Below, one piece after another: positions 1-7,585 of a DNA stretch of 43,225 nucleotides. The stretch comes from Erysipelotrichaceae bacterium. Its GTDB lineage: Bacteria > Bacillota_I > Bacilli_A > Erysipelotrichales > Erysipelotrichaceae. The stretch lies in contig JAJOHZ010000033.1 in NCBI GenBank assembly GCA_021209625.1, positions 1 to 43,225 of the forward strand, written 5' to 3'. The translations under genes and the position numbers were made by a program. How positions within the stretch are numbered: position 1 is the stretch's first letter; every line of letters starts with the position of its first letter. The notes under the pieces were generated by a model. It had not been told where the DNA came from, ran no database searches, and worked only from the letters and a program-made list of their open reading frames with translations.

Positions 1-1250
1 TAGTAATCAATACTGTTAGTGCCTAAATAAATGACTTCAATGTGTACGTGAGGCCCAGTTGATGATCCACTGGAACCGTTTCTACCTATCACAGTCCCTT
101 GGGTCACAATTTGTCCCCATTTGATTGGAGAGTCTTTTTGTAGATGGAAGTAAATGACCAAATAAGATCGTCCTGCAATGTTGGTCACCAATAAAACCTG
201 GTTACCTCCAGAATTAACTCCTGGTGCGCCACAATTATTGCCTAAATAGCCATAAGTTGGACATGAATTTGCACTGTAGAGGACATAACCATTTCCCACT
301 GCTTTCACTTCTTTACCTACAGGTGCTGCAAAATCAACGCCTAGATGGACACCTCCTGATGGATAATACCATGCTCCAGCTGAAATTCTAAAACCTGGAT
401 CCATCGGTCTGATCCACCCCGGTGAAGCAGAAATCTGATTGAGAGCATTCCCTATTTTTTTGATTTGCTCATTGAACTCACTTAAATCAGAAAGTGCTTC
501 TTGCTCAAGTGTAATGAGTTCAGCTTCTTGCTTGCGAAATTCAGCTACAATGATTTCAATTTGCTCTTTTAATCCTGCCAGTGTTTCTTGATTGAGTTGA
601 ATGTTTTCACGATTGGCCACTAAAGCTTCTTTTTGACGATCCAATTCAATTTTTTCATTTTCAATGATTAAGAGTTCTTCTTTGATTTGAATAATGATGG
701 CTTTATCTGAATCTGTGATGTCTTTGATACCTTCAATGCGTCGAACTAAATCAGCCATGGAACTTGATCCCATGATGATTTCAATGTAACCATTCACATT
801 GATGAACCCTTGTAAAGCTAACATTCTTTCTTTAATGGTATTATTTCGAGTTTCAACACTGATTTCTAGGCGCTCAATGTTGTCTTCAATCTCAACAATG
901 CTTTTCTCCATAGACAAGATGGAGCGATTAAGTGTGTTGATTTGGCGTTCTAAGGTTTTAATGTCTTCTTCATATTGGCTTATTTGTGAAGTGTATTTAG
1001 TGATGTCTTTTCTAATGATACTGATATCGGCACGTAAACGATCCAAATCCTTCTTAGCATCAGATGCTTTTTTATTGAGGTAGTCTTGAAACGCTTTACA
1101 TGTAGCGACATTGTCTTTTACAGTCGTTCCTAAACAGAGTGCTTCATAGTACTCTTCATTTTTCGCAAAATCGGTGTTCGCATTGGATAGGGTTGCCCCT
1201 AAATCCACAGCTAACAAGAAGATGAGGAATGTAAGAATGATTTTTTTCAT
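1..1250 (-). CDS. M23 family metallopeptidase with N-terminal coiled coil (EnvC-like), truncated by window edge
   Basis: This is a peptidoglycan hydrolase or hydrolase activator expected to act outside the membrane with FtsEX at the division site. Reading the minus strand from 1250 gives 416 uninterrupted codons. They start with a signal-like hydrophobic stretch (MKKIILTFLIFLLAV), followed by a long Lys/Glu/Ile-rich coiled coil (about residues 45-265) and a C-terminal LytM/M23 domain. The zinc ligands are visible: HLGVD and GPHVHIEV, with YFHL between them, so the enzyme looks catalytically intact. The M23 domain carries an extra Cys-containing loop (SCPTYGYLGNNCG), and two more Cys lie near the N-terminus. 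The start ATG overlaps the ftsX stop (ATGA, 1247-1250), indicating translational coupling. The role beside ftsEX follows the EnvC, PcsB and CwlO precedents. The C-terminus lies outside the window. Confidence 0.9.
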   Translation of the reverse strand, partial: MKKIILTFLIFLLAVDLGATLSNANTDFAKNEEYYEALCLGTTVKDNVATCKAFQDYLNKKASDAKKDLDRLRADISIIRKDITKYTSQISQYEEDIKTLERQINTLNRSILSMEKSIVEIEDNIERLEISVETRNNTIKERMLALQGFINVNGYIEIIMGSSSMADLVRRIEGIKDITDSDKAIIIQIKEELLIIENEKIELDRQKEALVANRENIQLNQETLAGLKEQIEIIVAEFRKQEAELITLEQEALSDLSEFNEQIKKIGNALNQISASPGWIRPMDPGFRISAGAWYYPSGGVHLGVDFAAPVGKEVKAVGNGYVLYSANSCPTYGYLGNNCGAPGVNSGGNQVLLVTNIAGRSYLVIYFHLQKDSPIKWGQIVTQGTVIGRNGSSGSSTGPHVHIEVIYLGTNSIDY

Positions 1251-2146
1251 CGTTTCCACCTCAAGTGTTTTCCAACTGAGAGACCACTTCCAAATAATCC
1301 TACACCAATCGCAATTAGAATCATGATGGATGAGACATAGTATACAAATGGGAAGGGTTGGACAAGCGCAAACATCGGAGTGACAAATTGTCCTCCCATG
1401 GTATCAAATAACCAAATATATCCAAACGTAATTAATGCTATAGGGAAAATTGAGCCAAACAAACCAATAAGTATCCCTTCAAATAAGAAAGGAATACGTA
1501 TGAATCCGTTGGTTGCCCCTACCGTTCGCATGATTTGAATTTCTAATGCACGTGATGCAATGGAGAGTTTGATGGTGTTCGCAATCAAGAAGATAGCGAT
1601 CAAACCTAGTCCTCCAACTAAAATATAGACGAATTGACGGATATTTTCAAGTAACGCTAATAGTTCGATGACACGTACCCCTCCATAAGCCACGGCTTCA
1701 ACCCCTTCTAGACTACGAATGGAACCGGCAACGATTTCAATATCCACTCCTTCTTCAATCTCAACAAGGTAAGCCATACGCAGTGGATTGTCGGGTCCAC
1801 GATACGATTCAAAGATCGCACCACTTTCACCAAATGAAGCAATCATTTCATCCAGTTCATTGTCTTTGGAGGAAAACGTTGCTTCTTTTACCCCAACAAG
1901 GCTACGAATACTGACACCCAATGTGTTGACACTGGCATCGTCTTCATAACGTGGATCAATCTTAACATGAATATTAACACTGCCTTCAACCGCATACGTG
2001 AACTGTTCAATGTTGAGGGTAATGACCAAGAATAATCCAACAAATAAAAGTGTAATGGTAATGGTAGAGATGCTTGAAAGTGTCATGGCCATATGACGGA
2101 CTAAACCGATGAAAGCTTCTTTTAAATGACGAAGGATTCGACTCAT
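1247..2146 (-). CDS. ftsX: Cell division ABC transporter permease FtsX
   Basis: FtsX is the membrane subunit of the FtsEX complex, which transmits cytoplasmic ATPase activity to extracellular wall hydrolases. The 299-residue protein has the family layout: N-terminal TM (about 20-45), a large extracellular loop (about 50-165), then three TM segments (about 170-195, 215-245, 262-290). The cytoplasmic motif before the third TM (SRALEIQIMRTVGATNGFIR) is typical of FtsX. Its start overlaps the ftsE stop (ATGA, 2143-2146) and its stop overlaps the start of the M23 gene, so the three genes form a tightly coupled operon. Confidence 0.95.
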   Translation of the reverse strand: MSRILRHLKEAFIGLVRHMAMTLSSISTITITLLFVGLFLVITLNIEQFTYAVEGSVNIHVKIDPRYEDDASVNTLGVSIRSLVGVKEATFSSKDNELDEMIASFGESGAIFESYRGPDNPLRMAYLVEIEEGVDIEIVAGSIRSLEGVEAVAYGGVRVIELLALLENIRQFVYILVGGLGLIAIFLIANTIKLSIASRALEIQIMRTVGATNGFIRIPFLFEGILIGLFGSIFPIALITFGYIWLFDTMGGQFVTPMFALVQPFPFVYYVSSIMILIAIGVGLFGSGLSVGKHLRWKR

Positions 2147-2826
2147 TCTTTGTACCCTCCTGCCACTAAATCTGATACAAGATAACCATCTTGAAGTGCA
2201 ATCGTACGACGACGATGGTTGTTCACTAACGTTTGATCATGAGTCACCATCAAAATGGTGGTATTTTCATCACGATTGATTTTTTCTAAGATATCTATAA
2301 TTTCTTTGGATTTTGCAGGATCAAGATTTCCTGTTGGTTCATCACAGATTAACACTTTAGGTTGATTAGCAATCGCACGTGCAATGGCTGCACGTTGTTG
2401 TTGACCACCCGAAAGCTCATGTGGGTATGAACTGAGTTTGTCACTTAAACCAACGAGTGCACAAACTTCTCTTGCTCGTTTACGAGCACTCATCATAGGA
2501 GCATTCACAACTTCTAATGCGAAAAGCACATTCTCAAAGACCGTTTTCTTTTCAAGCAGTTTAAAGTCTTGAAAAACGACACCTAAATTACGACGGTATA
2601 CAGGAACTTTACTGTGACGCAGTTTTCCTACATTCACACCAGCTACTTCTACGGTGCCTTTGGTAGGAATTTCCTCACCGTTAAGAAGACGAATGACAGT
2701 CGATTTGCCTGAACCTGTCGGTCCAATCACATACACAAATTCGCCTTGTTCTATGGTTAAACTAATCCCATTGAGCGCATGAGTGCCATTAGGATAGGTT
2801 TTATGTACTTGCTTGAGAATAATCAT
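2143..2826 (-). CDS. ftsE: Cell division ATP-binding protein FtsE
   Basis: FtsE is the cytoplasmic ABC ATPase of the FtsEX division complex. At 227 residues it has the usual length. Walker A is GPTGSGKST (35-43), the ABC signature is LSGGQQQRAAIARA, and Walker B is VLICDEPTGNLD, followed by the switch histidine (MVTHD). Synteny with ftsX and a wall hydrolase makes the assignment secure against other MacB-type ATPases. The gene lies 41 bases downstream of yitT on the same strand and may be co-transcribed with it. A GGA ribosome site precedes the ATG, but no clear separate promoter is seen in the gap. Confidence 0.95.
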   Translation of the reverse strand: MIILKQVHKTYPNGTHALNGISLTIEQGEFVYVIGPTGSGKSTVIRLLNGEEIPTKGTVEVAGVNVGKLRHSKVPVYRRNLGVVFQDFKLLEKKTVFENVLFALEVVNAPMMSARKRAREVCALVGLSDKLSSYPHELSGGQQQRAAIARAIANQPKVLICDEPTGNLDPAKSKEIIDILEKINRDENTTILMVTHDQTLVNNHRRRTIALQDGYLVSDLVAGGYKE

Positions 2827-2867
2827 TGTTGTGTCCTATCTATTCAACCTTCCCCCACATAGGATGA

Positions 2868-3722
2868 TTACACTTTATATTGAAAACTAAATCCATACCC
2901 TTTGACCTCCGTTGAGTCAGTCACAATCAAAAAGGCATTAGGATCTACACTGGTGACTAAATCATTCAATTGAGGATACTGATTCTTCATGACCACGGTC
3001 ATTATGACTGGTTTTGGACTCCCTGTATACCCTCCACTGGCTTGAAGTATGGTTGTTCCTCGATCCACTTTTTCATGAATCAGTTTGAGAATTTGCTCAT
3101 AATGATCAGAAATAATATACACCATCTTAGCTTGGGTTTCACCAAACACTAAAACTCGATCAATCACATACGATGCAGCAAACACAGAGATAAAACCAGT
3201 TAAGACAGCTTGAAGACCATAGTTGAAGAAACCCAAAGCTACAGTGACTCCATCTATAATAAAGACCCATGTTGCGATTTCGATACCTGTAAACTTGTTC
3301 AAAACAAGTGGAGGAACATCCATGCCCCCCGTACTTGCACCTTGCCTTATTGTAATACCAACGCCTAATCCAGCAATGATTCCACCATATAGACTAGCTA
3401 ATAAAGGATCAACTCCTATCGCTGGCATGGTGCGTGTATACGTTAAGAATATCGGATAAAGGATGGAAGACAAAGCGGTGGTCATCGCAAACCCTTTACC
3501 TAGAATAAGTGCTCCTAACACAAACATTCCAATGACTAAAGCATCAATGATGACTTTAGGGTCTAGTGGTATGATTGGCTTTAAGGCAATGGCTAAACCA
3601 GCAACCCCACCTGAGAGAATATCATAAGGTAAGATAAAAGCGCCTACGGCTAAAGCGAGCAAATAATTGCCAATAACAATTAAGACAAGTTTCCTTATGG
3701 TCGTCATGGTGATGGATTTCAT
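2868..3722 (-). CDS. YitT family membrane protein (DUF161/DUF2179)
   Basis: This is a multi-pass membrane protein of the YitT family, whose transport substrate is not established. The N-terminal part has about five hydrophobic helices, including the family-typical SGGVAGLAI and GASTGGMDVPPLVL loops. The C-terminal about 85 residues form the soluble DUF2179 domain (KMVYIISDHYEQIL to FQYKV). The reading frame is open further upstream (to 3782). I chose the ATG at 3722 because a perfect TATAAT lies exactly six bases before it (3729-3734), which would place transcription start at the ATG (see findings). An internal ATG (MTTIRK, five codons later) is an alternative. B. subtilis YvjA, of the same family, lies between prfB and ftsE, so its position beside ftsE fits. 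Confidence 0.85.
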   Translation of the reverse strand: MKSITMTTIRKLVLIVIGNYLLALAVGAFILPYDILSGGVAGLAIALKPIIPLDPKVIIDALVIGMFVLGALILGKGFAMTTALSSILYPIFLTYTRTMPAIGVDPLLASLYGGIIAGLGVGITIRQGASTGGMDVPPLVLNKFTGIEIATWVFIIDGVTVALGFFNYGLQAVLTGFISVFAASYVIDRVLVFGETQAKMVYIISDHYEQILKLIHEKVDRGTTILQASGGYTGSPKPVIMTVVMKNQYPQLNDLVTSVDPNAFLIVTDSTEVKGYGFSFQYKV

Positions 3723-3728
3723 GACTGT

Positions 3729-3734
3729 ATTATA
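3729..3734 (-). promoter_or_regulatory. -10 box of yitT (apparently leaderless)
   Basis: Perfect TATAAT on the minus strand, separated from the chosen yitT ATG by six bases (ACAGTC). No Shine-Dalgarno sequence lies between them. No good -35 is visible at 16-18 bases. Confidence 0.5.
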
Positions 3735-3767
3735 ACAGAAGAAACTGCTCGCGATAACCCACATCAT

Positions 3768-3796
3768 TTGACAAACTGACAATTTATATGTATTAT
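3768..3796 (+). promoter_or_regulatory. Sigma-A-type promoter of the osmoprotectant operon
   Basis: Perfect -35 TTGACA (3768-3773), 17-base spacer, then TATTAT (3791-3796). It lies 47 bases before the lipoprotein start and points into the operon. It is divergent from the yitT promoter. Confidence 0.75.
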
Positions 3797-3842
3797 TGGG
3801 GTTGTTAGTTTTGTTTTTAAATCATGAATAGGAGGAAAATGA

Positions 3843-4820
3843 ATGAAAAAACTATTCTTACTTTTAACATTGTCGATTTTAGTCTTAGCGGGGTGTGCCC
3901 CTTCATCAAGCACAACCAAATTGACTTTTGCCAATGCGGGATGGGATTCCATTGCATTTCATAATGCTACCATGGGAACCATCATTGAAACCTTATATGG
4001 ATATGAATGGGAAGAGGTCATGGGATCAACTCCCATTACATATGAAGCCTTAATGAGTGGTGAGATTGATATCTATTCTGAAATATGGACTGATAATCTT
4101 GCTTCCTATGAAAACGATGTAGCGACAGGTCGTTTTGAACTGTTAGGTATGAACTTTAACGATAACAATCAAGGACTCTATGTTCCTCGTTATGTCATTG
4201 AAGGTGATCCAGAGCGTGGAATTGAGCCTATGGCCCCTAACTTACGTTATGTATCAGACTTACCTCAGTACTGGGAACTGTTTAGAGATGAAGAAGATCC
4301 ATCCAAAGGTCGTCTGTATGGAGGAATTCCTGGATGGGCTGTGGATGAGATTTTAAGAAACAAGTTTGATCATCTTAATCTTGGGGAAACCTTTAACTAT
4401 TTCTCACCAGGAAGTGATCCTGCCTTATCTGCCGCTTTAGCTGGGGCTTATCAACGTGGTGAAGCCATCGTCGGTTACTATTGGGAACCAACCTGGCTCA
4501 TGGGTTTATATGATTTTGTTTTACTTGAGGATGAGCCATTCAATGAAACATTATTCGCTGATGGTGTGGGTGAGTTTAAGAGCTCTGATGTCACCATTGG
4601 TGTACGCAGAGGATTCACAAGTGAATTTCCTGAAGTGGCTGAGTTCTTATCTCAATACACAACATCTTCTTCATTAACTTCAAGTGCCCTTTCCTACATT
4701 GAAGAAACAGGTGCAAGTTATAAGGATGCTGCTAAGTGGTTCATTCTTAATCATCAAGATTTAGTAGCCACATGGCTCAGTGCAGAAGAGTTTAATACCC
4801 TCATTGCTGCATTACAATAA
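3843..4820 (+). CDS. Glycine betaine/proline-type ABC transporter substrate-binding lipoprotein (OpuAC/ProX-like)
   Basis: This is the extracellular binding protein for a quaternary-amine osmoprotectant importer. A type II signal peptide ends in the lipobox LAGC (Cys17), so it is a membrane-anchored lipoprotein. The mature part carries OpuAC-type features: FANAGWDSIAFHNA near the N-terminus, YEALMSGEIDIYSEIWTDN, and a second lobe with GIPGWAVDEILRNKF and GYYWEPTWL. Several aromatic residues (Trp, Tyr) could form the betaine cage. At 325 residues it is of normal length. GGAGG lies eight bases before the ATG at 3843; an ATG at 3839 is out of frame. Permease and ATPase genes follow directly. The exact substrate (betaine, proline betaine, choline) cannot be fixed from sequence. 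Confidence 0.9.
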   Translation: MKKLFLLLTLSILVLAGCAPSSSTTKLTFANAGWDSIAFHNATMGTIIETLYGYEWEEVMGSTPITYEALMSGEIDIYSEIWTDNLASYENDVATGRFELLGMNFNDNNQGLYVPRYVIEGDPERGIEPMAPNLRYVSDLPQYWELFRDEEDPSKGRLYGGIPGWAVDEILRNKFDHLNLGETFNYFSPGSDPALSAALAGAYQRGEAIVGYYWEPTWLMGLYDFVLLEDEPFNETLFADGVGEFKSSDVTIGVRRGFTSEFPEVAEFLSQYTTSSSLTSSALSYIEETGASYKDAAKWFILNHQDLVATWLSAEEFNTLIAALQ

Positions 4821-4837
4821 AAAACAAGGAGAATATT

Positions 4838-5701
4838 ATGAACTGGATATACGAATTTCCTTTCCAGTTAACCATTGATACTTCAGCAATCGATCAAGGT
4901 GTGCGTTCATTTGCGCTCACCTTTGATTCTGTATTAAGGGTTATCAGGCAAGGCTTAACAACCATCTTATTAGCAATCTCAGATCTATTAACCTTTATCC
5001 CATGGTGGGTATTGGTGTTACTGGTGATTGTACTCTACTTTAAACAATCTAAACGTCTTTGGATGTCCATTATTTATGGTGTCTTACTGTCCATGATTGG
5101 TATGATTGGCTTATGGCCATTGATGATTAGCACATTATCGATTGTCATTACAGCTGTTATTTTAAGTGTCGCAATTGGCTTTCCATTAGGCTTACTCTTA
5201 AGTTTAAGTGAGCGTGCGAACATGATTATGCGTCCTGTGCTGGACACCATGCAGACGATGCCAGTGTTTGTTTATTTGATTCCTGCCCTACTCTTATTTG
5301 GGTTAGGTCGTGTGCCTGCTGTCATGGCCACGATTATCTATGCGATTGTCCCAATCATTCGCTTGACCAACCTTGGTATTCGTCAAGTTAATCCTGAAAT
5401 TGTGGAAGCTTCACGCTCCTTTGGAGCAACAACACTTCAAACTTTAATTAAGGTTCAGATTCCACAAGCATTCACTACCATCATGGCTGGTTTGAATCAA
5501 ACCTTAATGATGGCTATGGCCATGGTCGTGACCGCATCCATGATTGGTGCACCAGGTCTTGGTGCTGAAGTGCTCATTGCGGTGAATCGTATTGAGGTTG
5601 GACGAGGACTTGTCTCAGGAAGTGCGATTGTCATTGTAGCTATTATTCTGGATCGTTTATCTCAGGGGTGGGTTAAGCCGAGTGAGGAGGAAGGGATATG
5701 A
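4838..5701 (+). CDS. Osmoprotectant ABC transporter permease (OpuAB/ProW-like)
   Basis: This is the membrane channel subunit of the betaine-type importer. The 287-residue protein has an N-terminal amphipathic region, then about six TM helices. The BPD-type EAA loop near the C-terminal half reads EIVEASRSFGATTLQTLIKVQIPQA, the coupling helix that docks on the ATPase. AAGGAG precedes the ATG. The stop overlaps the start of the ATPase gene (ATGA, 5698-5701), so the two are translationally coupled. Confidence 0.93.
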   Translation: MNWIYEFPFQLTIDTSAIDQGVRSFALTFDSVLRVIRQGLTTILLAISDLLTFIPWWVLVLLVIVLYFKQSKRLWMSIIYGVLLSMIGMIGLWPLMISTLSIVITAVILSVAIGFPLGLLLSLSERANMIMRPVLDTMQTMPVFVYLIPALLLFGLGRVPAVMATIIYAIVPIIRLTNLGIRQVNPEIVEASRSFGATTLQTLIKVQIPQAFTTIMAGLNQTLMMAMAMVVTASMIGAPGLGAEVLIAVNRIEVGRGLVSGSAIVIVAIILDRLSQGWVKPSEEEGI

Positions 5702-6897
5702 GCATGATATTAAAAGTTGAAGGTGTGAATAAACTTTATGGTAAACATAAGGATGAAGCTTTAAAATTGGCTTCAAAAGGTCACACTAAAGAAGAAATCC
5801 TAGAAAAAACAGGCGTTACTTGCGCCTTACTGGATGTGAATCTAGAAATTAATAAAGGGGAGACCTTTGTGATCATTGGTTTATCAGGTTCGGGGAAGTC
5901 AACCTTAGTGCGCATGTTCAATCGTTTGAATGAACCGACTCAAGGTAAACTTTATTTTAAGAATCAAGAATTGTCTCAACTCAATAAAGAGCAACTTCGT
6001 CATTATCGCCGCGAAAAGATTGCCATGGTGTTTCAACACTTTGGATTAATGTCTCATCGTACGGTACTTAAGAATGTGGAATATGGCCTTGAAATTCGAG
6101 GAGTTGGTCCTCAACTTAAAACAGATAAAGCTATGGAAATGATTGAACTTGTAGGATTAAAAGGCTTTGAACATTCACGCATTGATCAATTATCAGGCGG
6201 GATGAAACAACGGGTTGGTTTGGCTCGTGCATTGGCCAATGATCCTGAAGTCTTACTGATGGATGAACCTTTCTCTGCATTAGATCCGCTTGTGAAGAAA
6301 GACATGCAATTTGAACTCCTTAAGATTCAACAAAAAATGAAAAAGACCATTGTGTTCATTACCCATGACATCAATGAAGCGTTTAAATTAGGTGATCGTG
6401 TGGCCATTATGAAGGATGGTCGTGTTATTCAAGTGGATACCCCCGAAGACATGATGTCAAATCCTGCTGATGAATATGTAACACGATTCATTGAAGGCGC
6501 AGATAAAACTGCTGTTATGAGTGTGAAACACGTCATGATTACACCAACGACCATTGTCTTTAAAGATGATGGATTCAATAAGGTGATTCGTGAGATGCGC
6601 AACAACAACGTCTCCAGTGCGTATGTGGTGGATGATGATATGAAACTACAAGGGGTTGTTAGTCTTGAGAATGCATTGAAACTGAAGGACAAGGTGTCTA
6701 CACTCATGGATATGGTGGAAGATGTGCAAATCATTTCACCAGATCAATCCATTTCTGAAATTTTACCATTGGCCTCTGTAGCTCGTGTACCACTTGCGGT
6801 GATTGAAGATGATAAGCTTGTGGGCATTGTATCTAAAGCCAGTGTATTAACTTACTTAGCTTCAGATCCTGTGGTGGAAGAAACCACTAACACTTAA
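5698..6897 (+). CDS. Osmoprotectant ABC transporter ATPase with tandem CBS domains (OpuAA/ProV-like)
   Basis: This is the energising ATPase of the importer. The 399 residues start with the ProV-specific N-terminal insert (KHKDEALKLASKGHTKEEI, about 15-35). The ABC core follows: Walker A GLSGSGKST (61-69), signature LSGGMKQRVGLARA, and Walker B VLLMDEPFSALD. The last about 120 residues form two CBS modules (VKHVMITPTTIVFKDDG, then STLMDMVEDVQIISPDQS). In OpuA these sense ionic strength and gate transport. The stop is followed within a few bases by a strong terminator. Gene order binding protein-permease-ATPase is the reverse of B. subtilis opuA but occurs in other lineages. Confidence 0.93.
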   Translation: MSMILKVEGVNKLYGKHKDEALKLASKGHTKEEILEKTGVTCALLDVNLEINKGETFVIIGLSGSGKSTLVRMFNRLNEPTQGKLYFKNQELSQLNKEQLRHYRREKIAMVFQHFGLMSHRTVLKNVEYGLEIRGVGPQLKTDKAMEMIELVGLKGFEHSRIDQLSGGMKQRVGLARALANDPEVLLMDEPFSALDPLVKKDMQFELLKIQQKMKKTIVFITHDINEAFKLGDRVAIMKDGRVIQVDTPEDMMSNPADEYVTRFIEGADKTAVMSVKHVMITPTTIVFKDDGFNKVIREMRNNNVSSAYVVDDDMKLQGVVSLENALKLKDKVSTLMDMVEDVQIISPDQSISEILPLASVARVPLAVIEDDKLVGIVSKASVLTYLASDPVVEETTNT

Positions 6898-6903
6898 CCA
6901 ATT

Positions 6904-6936
6904 GAGTTCCAATTAAGGAACTCTTTTTCTTTTTTT
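6904..6936 (+). terminator. Rho-independent terminator of the osmoprotectant operon
   Basis: Perfect 7-bp stem GAGTTCC/GGAACTC with a six-base AATTAA loop, followed by a 13-base T-rich tract (6924-6936). Confidence 0.85.
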
Positions 6937-6939
6937 TAA

Positions 6940-7053
6940 GTGCAAGTTATCTTTGTAAATGGTGCAGTTCATCCTGAAAGTCATGACTTTCTTACCTTCC
7001 TTGGGTACACTAAGCATCGACCCGATTGGGAAATTATAAGGAGATTTTTATGA
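6940..7053 (+). CDS. Possible 37-codon leader ORF upstream of the DUF4358 lipoprotein
   Basis: An open frame starts with GTG at 6940, directly after the terminator, and stops at 7051-7053. That TGA overlaps the ATG of the lipoprotein gene as ATGA. The peptide includes VNGAVHPESHDFLTFLGY and looks protein-like in composition. However, no ribosome site precedes the GTG, and I recognise no family. It could be a coupled leader peptide, the tail of a decayed gene, or chance. It contains a 16-bp palindrome (6976-6991). Confidence 0.25.
   Translation: MQVIFVNGAVHPESHDFLTFLGYTKHRPDWEIIRRFL
6976..6991. promoter_or_regulatory. Perfect 16-bp palindrome upstream of the acyltransferase operon
   Basis: GAAAGTCATGACTTTC is fully self-complementary with no loop, which is more like a dimeric regulator site than a terminator. 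It lies about 60 bases before the lipoprotein start. No regulator is identified. Confidence 0.35.
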
Positions 7054-7583
7054 AAAAAGGATTACTTAGTTTATTTGTGTTAGCACTGCTTGCGGGTTGT
7101 GCGAATGGGCCAAAAGAACCTGTGGTTGATGTGGATATCGCTGATATCGTAGCGGCCATTAAAGAGGAATACAAAGATGATTATGCTCCTAGTTTAGAGT
7201 ATGATGAAACACACATGGTTGAGCGTCTACAGATTGAAACCTCATGGGTTGAAGAGTTCTTTGGTGAAGGTCCAATGTTCACCATGAGCAGTGATGAAGT
7301 GATTGTGATTAAAGCCACTGAAGGCAATGTAGATAAAGTCATCGCTGCAATGGAAGAGTACCAACGTTTCCTTAAAGAAGAATCATTCCAATACCCAATG
7401 AACATGCCTCGTGTACAAAATGCAATGCTAGTATCAAATGGTAATTATGTCGCATTTATCTTAACGGGGAAACATTTTGAATATCCTAGTGATGGATCTG
7501 ATTTTGATGAGAAAGATGAAATTGATTTCATCAAGGCACAGTTTCAACGTGGAGTGGATGTCTTCAATTCATTCTTTGAATAA
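7050..7583 (+). CDS. DUF4358 family lipoprotein
   Basis: A lipoprotein of about 177 residues: signal peptide MKKGLLSLFVLALLAGC with lipobox LAGC (Cys17), then an acidic soluble domain. Its pattern of a short helix (VDIADIVAAIKEEY), the segment SSDEVIVIKATEGNVDKVIAAMEEY and a final hydrophobic strand matches the Bacillota DUF4358 family, of unknown function. Members are often encoded beside MBOAT and DHHW proteins, as here. The frame is open to 7026, but AAGGAG at 7038-7043 selects the ATG at 7050. The MBOAT gene starts two bases after the stop. A role as accessory factor for surface polymer acylation is inferred from context only. Confidence 0.75.
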   Translation: MKKGLLSLFVLALLAGCANGPKEPVVDVDIADIVAAIKEEYKDDYAPSLEYDETHMVERLQIETSWVEEFFGEGPMFTMSSDEVIVIKATEGNVDKVIAAMEEYQRFLKEESFQYPMNMPRVQNAMLVSNGNYVAFILTGKHFEYPSDGSDFDEKDEIDFIKAQFQRGVDVFNSFFE

Positions 7584-7585
7584 GT

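Noticed and set aside
799-1083. 94-codon plus-strand frame opposite the M23 gene
   Set aside because: Antisense shadow of the coiled-coil region, which is intact on the minus strand through all 416 codons.
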